A program made the position numbers and the translations under genes. Below the pieces are notes generated by a model. The model was not told where the DNA came from. It ran no database searches and saw only the letters and a list, made by a program, of their open reading frames with translations. A stretch of 64,000 nucleotides of DNA from CAWDVH01 sp963805705 (GTDB taxonomy: Bacteria > Actinomycetota > Actinomycetes > Streptosporangiales > Streptosporangiaceae): assembly GCA_963805705.1 (NCBI GenBank), contig CAWDVH010000001.1, forward strand, positions 2,046,001-2,110,000, given 5' to 3'. Position 1 is the stretch's first letter, and every line of letters starts with the position of its first letter. Shown here one piece after another: positions 17,540 through 26,311 of this stretch.

Positions 17540-18547
17540 TCAGACCGCCTGGGTGTCTGCGGGCCAGTCGCTGTGCTGGAGGATCTCGGCTGCGCCTCGC
17601 ACGACACACCGCAGCGGGTCGTCCACGACGACGGTCGGGATGCTGGTCGCCATCTCGATCCGGCTGGCCAGGCCGGGCAGCAGGGCCCCGCCGCCGGCCA
17701 GGCGGATCTTTCCCCGTACCACGTCTTCCGCGAGACCCGGCGGGATATCTGACAGCATCTCCTGCACCGAGTCGACGATCGCCGCGGCGGGGCGCTCAAG
17801 CGCGGCGGCGACCAGCCGCCCCGGCACGCGCTCTATGCGGGGCGTCCGGCGCACGGCGTCGACGCCGACCGCCTCCTCCTCTTCCCATCCGGTCATGCCC
17901 ACGGCGAGTCCCAGCGCCATCTTCAGGCTCCGGGCGGCGTTGCGGCCCAGGAGCAAGCCGAATTCAGCCTTGACGGCCTGCACGATCGCCTCGTCCATGG
18001 CATTGCCGCCGATGCGCAACGACCGTGCCCGCGCCACGTGACCGCCGGCCAGCACGGCGGCTTCGGTGGTCCCGCCCCCGATGTCCACGATGAAGGCGCC
18101 GGACCCGGCCGCGAGATCGAAGCCTGCTCCGGCGGCGGCGGCGACCGGCTCGTCAACGAGCCGCACGGCGCAGCGTGGCCGCAATGCCTCGACCGCGGCC
18201 GCCAGGGATCGCCGTTCCACCCAGGTCGCGCCGCACGGCACGCAGACCACAGCCGACGCCCGCAGCAGGCCGCCGTGCAGGCCAGCCCGGTGCAGGAAGG
18301 CCTGCAGCATGGCGATCGTCGCGTCCAGGTCGGCGATGACCCCGTCCCGCAGGGGATGGATCACCTCGGTGTCCTGAGGTTCCTTCCCGGCCAGGGCATC
18401 TGCGTCCCGGCCCACGGCGGTCACCTTGCCGGTAGTCCGGTCGATGGCGATGGCGGAGGGCTCGTCGATGACCAGCCCGCGACCGGCGACACAGACGAGC
18501 GTGTTGACCGTGCCGAGGTCGACCGCTATGCCCGCCCGCAACCGCAT
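17540..18547 (-). CDS. MreB/Mbl-family actin-like protein
   Basis: 335 residues with the five actin-fold signatures: phosphate 1 'AVDLGTVNTLV', connect 1 near 'DEPVAAAAGAG', phosphate 2 'FIVDIGGGTTEAAVL', and the adenosine motif 'IRLAGGGALLPGL'. MreB proteins form membrane-bound filaments guiding cell-wall synthesis, and in mycelial actinobacteria spore-wall synthesis. ATG 18547 follows GAGGGAC; the longer frame to 18619 lacks a good site. It has no mreC, mreD, pbp2 or rodA neighbours, so it is a solitary paralogue. It is slightly short and ends in a divergent tail. Confidence 0.88.
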   Translation of the reverse strand: MRLRAGIAVDLGTVNTLVCVAGRGLVIDEPSAIAIDRTTGKVTAVGRDADALAGKEPQDTEVIHPLRDGVIADLDATIAMLQAFLHRAGLHGGLLRASAVVCVPCGATWVERRSLAAAVEALRPRCAVRLVDEPVAAAAGAGFDLAAGSGAFIVDIGGGTTEAAVLAGGHVARARSLRIGGNAMDEAIVQAVKAEFGLLLGRNAARSLKMALGLAVGMTGWEEEEAVGVDAVRRTPRIERVPGRLVAAALERPAAAIVDSVQEMLSDIPPGLAEDVVRGKIRLAGGGALLPGLASRIEMATSIPTVVVDDPLRCVVRGAAEILQHSDWPADTQAV

Positions 18548-18653
18548 GGAACCGTCCCTCGCCTGAAATGTCATCCGCCTCCCCAGTATGGTGCCACTTC
18601 CGCACGGTCCCGGGGGCATGCGTCAGTGCGTCGGCTCCATCGGAGCGCTGTCG

Positions 18654-20306
18654 TCAGGGCCCTGGACCCTGGCGGCAGTAGCAGGATGAGGTAATCGGCA
18701 CGTCCGCGCGCGCCGCGGCGATTTTCAGCTGCTGCCCGATGATGCCGGCCTGCTGGTGCTGGCCGAGCCGGCTCAGGCACTCGTGGTAGCCGTGCAGGCT
18801 CCAGATGTTGCCGGGATGCTGGCGCGCCCTGGCCAGGGTGTCATCGAGGCCGAGGTCGGCCCGGTAGACGGTCGCGGCTTCCTCGACCCGGCCCTGTTCC
18901 AGCAGGAGCGCGCCGTAGGCATGCCGGGTCGGCTGCATCCACCCCCACGGCTCGTCGTAGGGCAGGCCATCGTCGAGTTCGATGGCGCGGCGCAGGTGGG
19001 TGAATGCCGCATCGTAGTTCTGCCTGCGGTACTCGATCTCGCCGTCGAGCATCGCCGCTGCTATGTGCAGGATGTCCGCGCAGGTGTTGTTGAACAGCAT
19101 GCGCGAGGCCGGTACCCGCTCGATGGCGTGCAGGAACTCCCGCCGGCTCGTTTCGGCGTGAGTCAAGTTTCCGGTAGCCGCATAGGCGACGCCCCTGGCG
19201 TAGTGCGTTATGGCGATGGTGAAGCAGTACAGCTGCGGGGCGCCGGGCAGCGGGGTGGCCAGGATGTCCGCCCAGCGGCCGAATCGGATCAGCACGTGCA
19301 GCCGCATCGGCGCGAACGCCTCAAGCCAGTCGGCCATCGGCGGGCTCTGTGCCCGCAGCAGATCTTCGGGGATGGCCGCGGTGAGCTGATCAGCGGTCTC
19401 CAGCGCGGTCTGCGCCTGGCCGAGGAACATCGCGCCGTAGATCTTGAAATGGTAGTTGTGCACCCGGTACAGGGTGTAGAAGTTCATTTCGCCGGCCCTG
19501 GCGCGGAACTTCTCGTCGGCGACGATCGCCCGGGCGTTGGAGCTCACCACCTGCGGGTAGTCACCGCACAGCACGTCGAGATGCGTCGGCATGTGCACCA
19601 GGTGACCCGCGTCCGGCACCAGCTCGCGCAGCAGATCGCCGGCGGGCAGTGCGACCTCGGGCTCGGCCGACATCTCCATCAGGTGGACGTAGAAGTGCAG
19701 GACGCCCGGGTGCTGGCGCCCGCTCGGGCCGGCCATGGCCCGCTCCAGCACGTCCCTGGCCTCGGCCGCCTGGGCTCCGCGGGCCTGCTGCCCCGTCGCC
19801 TGGTCCCACAGCGCCCACGGCGTGAGATTCATCAGCGCGTCCGCGAACAGCGCCGCCACGTCCGGGTCGCCGGGATATGCCTGGTAGACCCCGCGCATGG
19901 CGTCGGCGTAAGACATGCTCCAGGCCGAGCAGTCGCCGTCCGGCTCAGCGGAGGGATACCTGCAGGCCAGCGCCCGGATGAGCGCGCGCTCGACCGGCAG
20001 CGCCCCCGGCGCGAGCCTGAGCGCCTGCGATACCGCGGCGAACGCGCGCGAAACTGACTTCTCCAGGTCGGCCGGATCGAAGTCCGCCCAGGACTTGTTG
20101 TAGTTCGGGCCCAGCACGTAGGCCAGTCCCCAGTACGCCAGCGCGCACTCGGCGTCGTGCCCGGTCGCGCGCTCGAAACACCGCGCGGCCTCCTCGTGGT
20201 TGAACGCATACGCCCACACCAGCCCGCGGGTGAACCACGTCCGGGCCTCCGCCGACGAGGTCAGCACCGGCCGCGCGTAGCTGCCGAGGTCGAAGTAGTC
20301 GGGCAT
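18654..20306 (-). CDS. Tetratricopeptide-repeat protein
   Basis: A 550-residue soluble protein that begins 'ARTWFTRGLVWAYAFNHEEA', a typical TPR helix pair, followed by repeated helical hairpins along the chain, such as 'AIELDDGLPYDEPWGWMQPT' and 'EEAATVYRADLGLDDTLARA'. It contains a conserved-looking 'GHLVHMPTHLDVLCGDY' block with several His residues (about residue 230). From memory, this family of ~550-residue TPR proteins is widespread and uncharacterised. No signal peptide. The last residues include 'SSCYCRQG'. Confidence 0.85.
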   Translation of the reverse strand: MPDYFDLGSYARPVLTSSAEARTWFTRGLVWAYAFNHEEAARCFERATGHDAECALAYWGLAYVLGPNYNKSWADFDPADLEKSVSRAFAAVSQALRLAPGALPVERALIRALACRYPSAEPDGDCSAWSMSYADAMRGVYQAYPGDPDVAALFADALMNLTPWALWDQATGQQARGAQAAEARDVLERAMAGPSGRQHPGVLHFYVHLMEMSAEPEVALPAGDLLRELVPDAGHLVHMPTHLDVLCGDYPQVVSSNARAIVADEKFRARAGEMNFYTLYRVHNYHFKIYGAMFLGQAQTALETADQLTAAIPEDLLRAQSPPMADWLEAFAPMRLHVLIRFGRWADILATPLPGAPQLYCFTIAITHYARGVAYAATGNLTHAETSRREFLHAIERVPASRMLFNNTCADILHIAAAMLDGEIEYRRQNYDAAFTHLRRAIELDDGLPYDEPWGWMQPTRHAYGALLLEQGRVEEAATVYRADLGLDDTLARARQHPGNIWSLHGYHECLSRLGQHQQAGIIGQQLKIAAARADVPITSSCYCRQGPGP

Positions 20307-20336
20307 GCCGGCCCCTCCCCGCTGCCGCCGGTGCTG

Positions 20337-20804
20337 CTAGCGGCGGATAACTGGCTGGCCGGTCCCCCCGGCCGCCTCGACGCGCGACTTGAGTTCCTTG
20401 AGGGCGGTGTGGATGATCATCTTCTCGACCTGCCGCCTGAGCATCCCGACCATCGGGATCCGGACCCCGACCGCCAGCTCGAAGGTCACCTCGGTACCCT
20501 CGCCCCGGTCGGCCAGGGTGTAAGCGCCCGACATCGCGGAGATCACCGAGCCCGCCTCGGCCAGCTCCCAGCGCACCTGCTCGTCGCCATCCCATGCGTA
20601 CGCGAGCACGAAGCGGTCCTTGACGATCCCGGCATCCAGCTCGAACCGCACCGTGCGGGCCCGGCCGTCTCCATCGGACTGGTCGAGCACCTCGGCCGAA
20701 TGCACGCCAGCCCAGTCGGGATACGCCGCGAAATCAGCGATCACGCTCATGACGGCCTTCCGCGGCATCGCGATCGTGGTCGTCGATGTGGTCCTGGCCG
20801 TCAT
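20337..20804 (-). CDS. SRPBCC (START-like) family protein
   Basis: 155 residues with the helix-grip fold layout: 'TTTIAMPRKAVMSVIADFAAYPDWAGV' at the start, central strands, and a long C-terminal helix 'LRRQVEKMIIHTALKELKSRV'. Family members bind hydrophobic ligands (polyketide cyclases, lipid transfer, CoQ-binding). No specific ligand can be named. It ends 30 bases before the TPR gene start, so the two may be co-transcribed. Confidence 0.85.
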   Translation of the reverse strand: MTARTTSTTTIAMPRKAVMSVIADFAAYPDWAGVHSAEVLDQSDGDGRARTVRFELDAGIVKDRFVLAYAWDGDEQVRWELAEAGSVISAMSGAYTLADRGEGTEVTFELAVGVRIPMVGMLRRQVEKMIIHTALKELKSRVEAAGGTGQPVIRR

Positions 20805-20871
20805 TCTGGGAGCGTACCTCCCGCACTGTGCCGCCGCCGACTGGCTCGTCGGCTGACATTACTGTGGGCTG

Positions 20872-21291
20872 ATGGTCGATACCGATGCCATCGTCGAGCG
20901 GATCCTCACCACCTACGACACCATTACCGTGGTCGGCGCCAGCGGCGTGCCGTCGAAGGCGGCCCATTCCGTGCCCGCGCACATGCAGCAGCACGGCTGG
21001 CGCATCATCCCGGTCAATCCGCACGCTGACGAGATCCTGGGCGAGCGCGTCTACCGCACCCTCGCCGACATTCCGGAGCAAGTGGGCCTGGTCGACGTCT
21101 TCCGGCCTGCGCAGGCGACTCCCGACATCGCGCGCCAGGCCGTTGCCGCCGGTGCCGCTGCGCTGTGGCTGCAGCTGGGCATCGCCTCGCCGGAAGCACG
21201 CGCGATCGCGCAGGACGCCGGCTTGCTCTACGTCGAGGACCGCTGCCTGATCATCGAGCGGCGCCGGCTCGGACTGGACGCGCCGCGATAG
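20872..21291 (+). CDS. CoA-binding domain protein (YccU-like)
   Basis: A 139-residue single-domain Rossmann protein. 'TVVGASGVPSKAAHSVPAHM' is the CoA-binding loop, 'IIPVNPHADEILG' and 'DVFRPAQATPDIARQAV' follow, and it ends 'VEDRCLIIERRRL'. Such proteins bind CoA through the domain also found in succinyl-CoA synthetase alpha chains. Role unknown. It is divergent from the SRPBCC gene with 67 bases between. Confidence 0.9.
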   Translation: MVDTDAIVERILTTYDTITVVGASGVPSKAAHSVPAHMQQHGWRIIPVNPHADEILGERVYRTLADIPEQVGLVDVFRPAQATPDIARQAVAAGAAALWLQLGIASPEARAIAQDAGLLYVEDRCLIIERRRLGLDAPR

Positions 21292-21419
21292 CTCCCGCGG
21301 CGGTAACAACAGCACCTTGGGGCCCTCAACACTGAGTTGCGGCTCTGGCGGCGAGTTGCGGTCTGGACGGGGCGGATCCCGGCCCCCGGCGGCGGTTTCG
21401 CCTCGAGGGAGGCGTCGGA

Positions 21420-21938
21420 TCAGTTCGCGGCTTGGGCGCGGATCAGCCCGGCAAGCCCGGCGGGCCAGACAACCTCTGCCGTGGTGTCCAGCTCGGCCAG
21501 CGTCCACCATCGCCATGCGGCTATGCCATCACTAGCGTGCATCGCAGCGACGTCTCCCAGCTCACGGCAGGCCGGCTCCGTCCGCGCCAGGAACAGGCGC
21601 TCGTGCTGGCGGAGCATCCGGCCACCATGCTCCAGCGTCCGGACGTGCCGGTGGATCTCGCCCAGCAGGACAACATCGGCCCAGCCGGTCTCCTCGGTGA
21701 GCTCGCGGCTCGCCGCATCCGCATAGGACTCGCCCGGGTTCAGGCCCCCGCCGGGAGTGGTCCAGTGGCGTCCGTCCGGAGGATCGTCGTCGTATCGCAG
21801 CAGCAGGACACGGCCACCAGGGTCGAGCACGACGACCCGGCCCGCGCGCCGCACCGGCAATCCGGCCATCTCCGGCATCCCGGAGTCAGCCGCGCCCTCC
21901 GGCTCGCGTCGGTCCATGCTCTTCATTGTGCCGGGCAC
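21420..21938 (-). CDS. Nudix hydrolase
   Basis: 172 residues with a full Nudix box 'GGGLNPGESYADAASRELTEETG', matching Gx5Ex7REUxEExGU. It hydrolyses a nucleoside-diphosphate-linked compound, not predictable here. An internal Met at about residue 24 ('MAGLPVRRAGRVVVL') would remove a hydrophilic leader and is a plausible alternative start. Confidence 0.9.
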   Translation of the reverse strand: MPGTMKSMDRREPEGAADSGMPEMAGLPVRRAGRVVVLDPGGRVLLLRYDDDPPDGRHWTTPGGGLNPGESYADAASRELTEETGWADVVLLGEIHRHVRTLEHGGRMLRQHERLFLARTEPACRELGDVAAMHASDGIAAWRWWTLAELDTTAEVVWPAGLAGLIRAQAAN

Positions 21939-22069
21939 CCCGGCCTCGACGCCGTTCTACATGGACGGCTCGGGCCGGGCCGCAAATGACCTCCGGCCCT
22001 GACTGAACTGACCGGCCGGGCCAGCGGCCGGCGTGGGCGACGGTGGCCGGCGGGCCCGGGGTCTGAGGG

Positions 22070-22480
22070 TCAGCGGTTCTTGATGACCCTTCTGCGGTAG
22101 GCCAGGCTCCCGACGCCGACCAGGATCGCCACTCCGCCGAGGCTCAAGGGCACGGTGTCCTGGAATCCGGCCGTGCCGCCGCCGCCAGTGGCCGGCGCGG
22201 CCGCAGGGAACGGGCTGGCCGAATGGCTCGGCGATGGCGACGGAGTCGGAGTCGGCGCCGTCGCCGCCGCGGCCGAGGGGCTCGCGCTCGACGTGGCACT
22301 AGCCGAGCCGCTAGCGGGTGTTGCCGAGCCGGTTACTGCGGGTGAGAATGGAGTTGGCGTCGGCGAAGGCGAGGACCCCGAGCAGGCTGAGACTGATGCG
22401 GAAGCGAGTATGGCCAAGGCAGCGCAGCAGACGGCGGTCAATCTCGAGCTGAGACCCGTCCCCATGATGGTTGTGCGCAT
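22070..22480 (-). CDS. Ser/Pro/Thr-rich exported protein with LPXTG-like sorting signal
   Basis: 136 residues. The signal peptide ends in 'LASASVSAC', a lipobox-like site. A Ser/Pro/Thr/Ala-rich spacer follows (about residues 34-92), then APATG, Gly-rich residues, a hydrophobic stretch 'PLSLGGVAILVGVGSLAY' and RRR. This C-terminus is a cell-wall sorting signal with Ala replacing the usual Leu of LPXTG. The ribosome site AAGGAGGT is strong. The divergent neighbouring gene encodes a class F sortase, so the protein is a likely substrate. Whether it is lipidated, wall-linked or both is open. The middle would act as a stalk, as no folded domain is present. Confidence 0.75.
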   Translation of the reverse strand: MRTTIMGTGLSSRLTAVCCAALAILASASVSACSGSSPSPTPTPFSPAVTGSATPASGSASATSSASPSAAAATAPTPTPSPSPSHSASPFPAAAPATGGGGTAGFQDTVPLSLGGVAILVGVGSLAYRRRVIKNR

Positions 22481-22721
22481 CGTTACGGGACCTCCTTATA
22501 CGTCCGGCAGGCGCCGGGCTGTTTTCCCGGTTCCCGGCATCGGAAGAGGAATCGTGGCCGGCTGGTCACTGCCCGCGCCCAGCCGAAGGCAGATGCCCTG
22601 CAGCGCCGACGGCCATGAAAGTAAAGCCATAGACGGCGCAGATATGAAATGTCCTGTTCATCATTGGAATATTAGGCTACGCGATTAAAGCACCCTGGGG
22701 AAGACGGAGAGAAGGACAGCA

Positions 22722-23459
22722 TTGGGGGATGTGGAGTGGCGGCGTATAGCCGGGTGCCGCGTAGTCATGTGCTGGCCGCAGGGCCGGTACGTCCCCCAGG
22801 CCAGGACGGCAGGAAGCTTTCGCGCGCGCGTCGCGGGGGTGGCCGGCATCCTTCTCATCGTGGGCGGGGTCGCCGCGGTCGGCGTCGTGGTCGCTGTCCA
22901 GCAGCACGCGCCTCAGCCCGTCCTGGCGGCAGCGGGTGCTACCGGGCCAGCTGCCCAAGGTCCATCGCTACGGCGCTCACTGCCGGTGTCCGTCGACATC
23001 CCGGCCATTGGCGTGGACTCCAAACTGCTGCACCTGGGAGTCAACTCCGACGGCACGATCCGGGTCCCGTCGCTGTACAGCTCGCCCAGTGAGGCCGCAT
23101 GGTTCAAGTACTCGGCGGCGCCCGGCCAGATCGGGGCGTCGGTCATCGAAGGTCACCTCGACGGCTACCACGGGCCGGCTGTCTTCTTCCGCCTGGGAGC
23201 CCTCCACCCGGGTGACAGGATCGATGTGACGCTGGCCGACGGGATCACCGCTATTTTCCGTGTCACCGGGGTACGCCAATACCTTAAATCCCGTTTCCCG
23301 GCAAGAGCCGTTTACGGCGCGACCAGCTATGCGGCTCTGCACCTGGTAACGTGCGGCGGCACTTTCGACTACACCACTGGCCATTACCTCAGCTCTACTG
23401 TTGTATTCGCGTCCCTCATCTCCTCACGACGGGCGGCCGACAGCCAGGCCGCTGGCTGA
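22722..23459 (+). CDS. Class F sortase
   Basis: 245 residues: one N-terminal TM (about 38-60), then the sortase barrel. 'VDIPAIGVDSKLLHLGVNSDG' is the class F start. His145 lies in VIEGHLDGY and Cys211 in LVTCGGTFDYTTGHY. It would cleave sorting signals and link proteins to peptidoglycan. The usual catalytic Arg on the strand after the Cys is not seen: residues 212-234 contain no Arg. A TTG start at 22722 with GAAGGAC upstream is chosen. It is divergent from the gene for a protein with an APATG sorting signal. Confidence 0.85.
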   Translation: MGDVEWRRIAGCRVVMCWPQGRYVPQARTAGSFRARVAGVAGILLIVGGVAAVGVVVAVQQHAPQPVLAAAGATGPAAQGPSLRRSLPVSVDIPAIGVDSKLLHLGVNSDGTIRVPSLYSSPSEAAWFKYSAAPGQIGASVIEGHLDGYHGPAVFFRLGALHPGDRIDVTLADGITAIFRVTGVRQYLKSRFPARAVYGATSYAALHLVTCGGTFDYTTGHYLSSTVVFASLISSRRAADSQAAG

Positions 23460-23643
23460 TGGCGCTGGCTGACGGCTGCCGCTGAGCGCTGGCTGACGGC
23501 TGCTGGCGGACGCCTAGCGGGCGGACGCCTAGCGGACGGTAACTGTGCAGGCACACCTGGAGGTATCGTCTTTAGGAGGAACAGGCCTGGAGAGAGAGTT
23601 GCCCGTTGCCTCGAAGACAGTTTCCGAGACCGGCGAGGACGCA

Positions 23644-26301
23644 ATGAGTCAGTCCAGTTCTGCCCGCCCCGCCCCGCCCGGCGCTTGGCCAGCCCAGCGA
23701 GGCGCGGGCTCGGCGCTGGCCCCGCGGAACTGGCGGGTGGCCTGGCGCCTGATCGTCTTGGTGGCCATTCCGGCGGTGCTTGGCCTGGCGCTCACCGGGC
23801 TGAAGATCACTGACGCGACGCGCAGCGCTGCGGCATACGGCCAGGTCAGCCGACTCGCAATGCTCGGCCAGCAGGTCACCGGCTTAATGCAGGCGATGGA
23901 GGATGAGCGGGCCGACACGGCCGCGTTCATCGCCGACGGTCGCCCGGCCGCAGGCCTCGTGGGCCTGCGGCGGCAGTATGCGATCACCGACGGCTGGGCG
24001 GCCGCGTCGCGCCGGCTGGTTGTCGGTCTGGGCCGCGAATACCCGGCCCAGACGCGGGCCAGCGCGACCGCTGTCCTGGCCAGCATCGCTGAACTGCCCG
24101 GCTTGCGCAGGCACGCGGCGCAGAGCCAGGCGTCCGCTCAGGCCGTGATCAACGGATATTCCGCGGCCACAGCTGGCCTGTTGCCCGTCAACGACGGCAT
24201 CGCCGACCTGAGCGGCAATACGGCGCTTATCACCAGCGTGCGCGCGCTCAGCTCGCTCTCCAGGATGAAGGATCAAGCCTCGGAGCAGCAGGCCATCCTC
24301 GGTACGGCGCTCGCCGAGGGTCACTTCGAGCCCGGCGCGCTCACCGCGCTGACCACCGCCCAGGCGCAGCAGGCCAGTGACCTCGTGTCGTTCCGCAGCT
24401 CGGCGACCTCGGAGGAGAGCTGGGCCCTCACCCGAACGCTGGCCGGCCCGCTGGCCGGGCAGGCCCAGGCGGTGGAGCAGCGCGCGACGGCGGCTGGCGA
24501 CGGCGGGCTGTCCCTCGATGCCCGCCAGCAGTGGCAGGCCGGGATGTCCTCCACGGTCGGCTGGATGCGCCATGCCGAGCGGCAGCTGGCTTCCTGGATT
24601 ACGGCCTACGCCCAGGCCCTGCAGCGGAGCGCGAAGCGGTCCGCGATAATCACCGGGGGCGTGGCACTGGCCGTCATAGCCCTGGCCATGCTGGCCACCC
24701 TGATCCTGGCCCGGTCCATAGTGCGCCCGCTGCGACGGCTTGAAGCAGCCGCCCTGGATGTCGCCGAGGTACGCCTGCCGGCCGAGGTCCGCGCGCTGGG
24801 CGTGGCCGGGGACTCCGGGCACCCTCTCCCGGTGACGCCGATCGACGTGGTGTCCACCGACGAGATCGGACACGTCGCCCGCGCGTTCGATCAGGTGCAC
24901 CGGGAAGCGGTGCGGCTGGCCGGAGAAGAGGCCCAGCTGCGCGGTAGCGTCAGCGCTATCTTCGCTGGTTTCTTCCGGCGCAGCCATTCCCTGCTGGAAC
25001 GGATGCTGGGGCTGATTGACAGCCTGGAACTCCGTGAGGATGACCCGGAACGGCTGGCCAGCCTGTTCCAGATGGATCATCTGGCTACCCGGATGCGACG
25101 CAGCTCAGACAGCGCGCTCGTGCTCGCGGGCCACGAGACACCCCGCCTCTGGACCGAGCCGGTCGCCCTGGTGGACCTGCTCCGGGCCGCTGTGTCCGAG
25201 ATCGAGCAGTATGACCGGATCCACCTCGACGTCCAGCAGGGTGTCTCGGTCAGCGAGAGCGCTGCAGCCGACACCGTGCATATGCTCGCCGAGCTGCTGG
25301 AGAACGCGGCCACGCATTCGCCCGCGACCACCCAGGTAATCGTGTGCGGGCACACCGTGCGCGGCGGCTTGCTGATCAGCGTCGTCGACGAAGGAAGGGG
25401 CATTCCCGAGGGTCAGCTGAGGCAGCTCAACCGGCAGCTGACCCATCCGCCCCTCGCGGACGCGGGGGTCACCCGGCACATGGGCCTGTTCGCGGTCGCG
25501 CACCTGGCGGCACGGCACGGCATCAAAGTGACGCTGGAACTGCCGCCGAACGGCGGTACCACCGCCAGGGTGCACCTTCCCGCCACGCTGATCTCGCAAG
25601 ACGCCAGGCGCGGTGGCTGGCCGGGACAAACTGGCGAAGCCCTCAGAGCCGGGGTCGGCGGGCGAGCCGGCCCCGAAGCTGCGGCTGCGGATCCGCGGCG
25701 CCCGGCTCCCCGGTTCGCCGCCAGGCCGGAGTCCGCTGCCGGGCCGGAGTCCGCTGCCGGGCCGGAGTCCGCTGCCGGGCCGGAGTCCGCCGCGCCCGAT
25801 GCCGTCCCGGTGCTGCTGAGCGCGCCGTTGCCAGCCACGAGCCAAGCTGCCGCCTTCGGCGTGGCCGTGCCGGAGCCAGCCGGTACGGAGCCGGGTGGTG
25901 CGCTACCCATTTTCGAATCCGTCGAAGCAGATTATTCTTCCCGTACCCGCGAGCAGGACCGGCTCCGGCCCGGCGCGTCGCACGCCGACCGGCCGACGCG
26001 AGCCGGGGAGCCGGCCACGGCTTCGGCCACCTGGGCCTCCGTCGCCGACGACCGGCGTGCCGCGGCGCCGGGTGGCATCCCGGCCATTGGTGGCCTGACC
26101 TCCGCAGGGCTGCCGCAGCGGATTCCGCAGGGCAGCCCGGTCCCCGGCGCTGCGGCCGACCGAGAGGCCCGGCAGGCCACGGCGGCTGAATCGGCGCGGA
26201 TCGCACTAGACCGGCTGGCCGGCTTCCAGCGAGGCTCCCGCCGGGCCAGGGCGGTGGCCGGGAAGGACCGCGACGCCGATCAGTCGGCCCAGGACGGCTG
26301 A
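23644..26301 (+). CDS. cvnA: Conservon-type sensor histidine-kinase-like protein (CvnA)
   Basis: 885 residues. A TM at about 38-58 is followed by a ~300-residue extracytoplasmic sensor of the nitrate/nitrite-sensing (NIT) type, rich in helices. A second TM (about 340-360) leads to HAMP ('RSIVRPLRRLEAAALDV'), a dimerisation segment and a HATPase domain (N box 'LAELLENAATHSP', G1 'VVDEGRGIPEG', G2 'HMGLFAVAHLAARHG'). A 250-residue disordered Pro/Ala-rich tail follows. No clear phospho-acceptor His box is seen, as in CvnA proteins, which act with Roadblock, DUF742 and GTPase partners. The ATG at 23644 follows GAGGAC. A longer in-frame lead is not supported. Confidence 0.87.
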   Translation: MSQSSSARPAPPGAWPAQRGAGSALAPRNWRVAWRLIVLVAIPAVLGLALTGLKITDATRSAAAYGQVSRLAMLGQQVTGLMQAMEDERADTAAFIADGRPAAGLVGLRRQYAITDGWAAASRRLVVGLGREYPAQTRASATAVLASIAELPGLRRHAAQSQASAQAVINGYSAATAGLLPVNDGIADLSGNTALITSVRALSSLSRMKDQASEQQAILGTALAEGHFEPGALTALTTAQAQQASDLVSFRSSATSEESWALTRTLAGPLAGQAQAVEQRATAAGDGGLSLDARQQWQAGMSSTVGWMRHAERQLASWITAYAQALQRSAKRSAIITGGVALAVIALAMLATLILARSIVRPLRRLEAAALDVAEVRLPAEVRALGVAGDSGHPLPVTPIDVVSTDEIGHVARAFDQVHREAVRLAGEEAQLRGSVSAIFAGFFRRSHSLLERMLGLIDSLELREDDPERLASLFQMDHLATRMRRSSDSALVLAGHETPRLWTEPVALVDLLRAAVSEIEQYDRIHLDVQQGVSVSESAAADTVHMLAELLENAATHSPATTQVIVCGHTVRGGLLISVVDEGRGIPEGQLRQLNRQLTHPPLADAGVTRHMGLFAVAHLAARHGIKVTLELPPNGGTTARVHLPATLISQDARRGGWPGQTGEALRAGVGGRAGPEAAAADPRRPAPRFAARPESAAGPESAAGPESAAGPESAAPDAVPVLLSAPLPATSQAAAFGVAVPEPAGTEPGGALPIFESVEADYSSRTREQDRLRPGASHADRPTRAGEPATASATWASVADDRRAAAPGGIPAIGGLTSAGLPQRIPQGSPVPGAAADREARQATAAESARIALDRLAGFQRGSRRARAVAGKDRDADQSAQDG
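25720..25791 (+). repeat. Four tandem 18-bp repeats inside cvnA
   Basis: Unit GCCGGGCCGGAGTCCGCT repeats four times (the first with one change, the last ending GCC). It encodes AGPESA-type hexapeptides in the disordered tail. Copy number is likely to vary between strains. Confidence 0.9.
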
Positions 26302-26311
26302 GGCGGAGCAT

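Noticed and set aside
18756..20057. 433-residue plus-strand frame opposite the TPR gene
   Set aside because: Antisense shadow, no family resemblance; the minus-strand TPR helices are clear.
25720..25791. CRISPR array
   Set aside because: The four units are directly tandem without spacers and lie in frame inside a coding gene.
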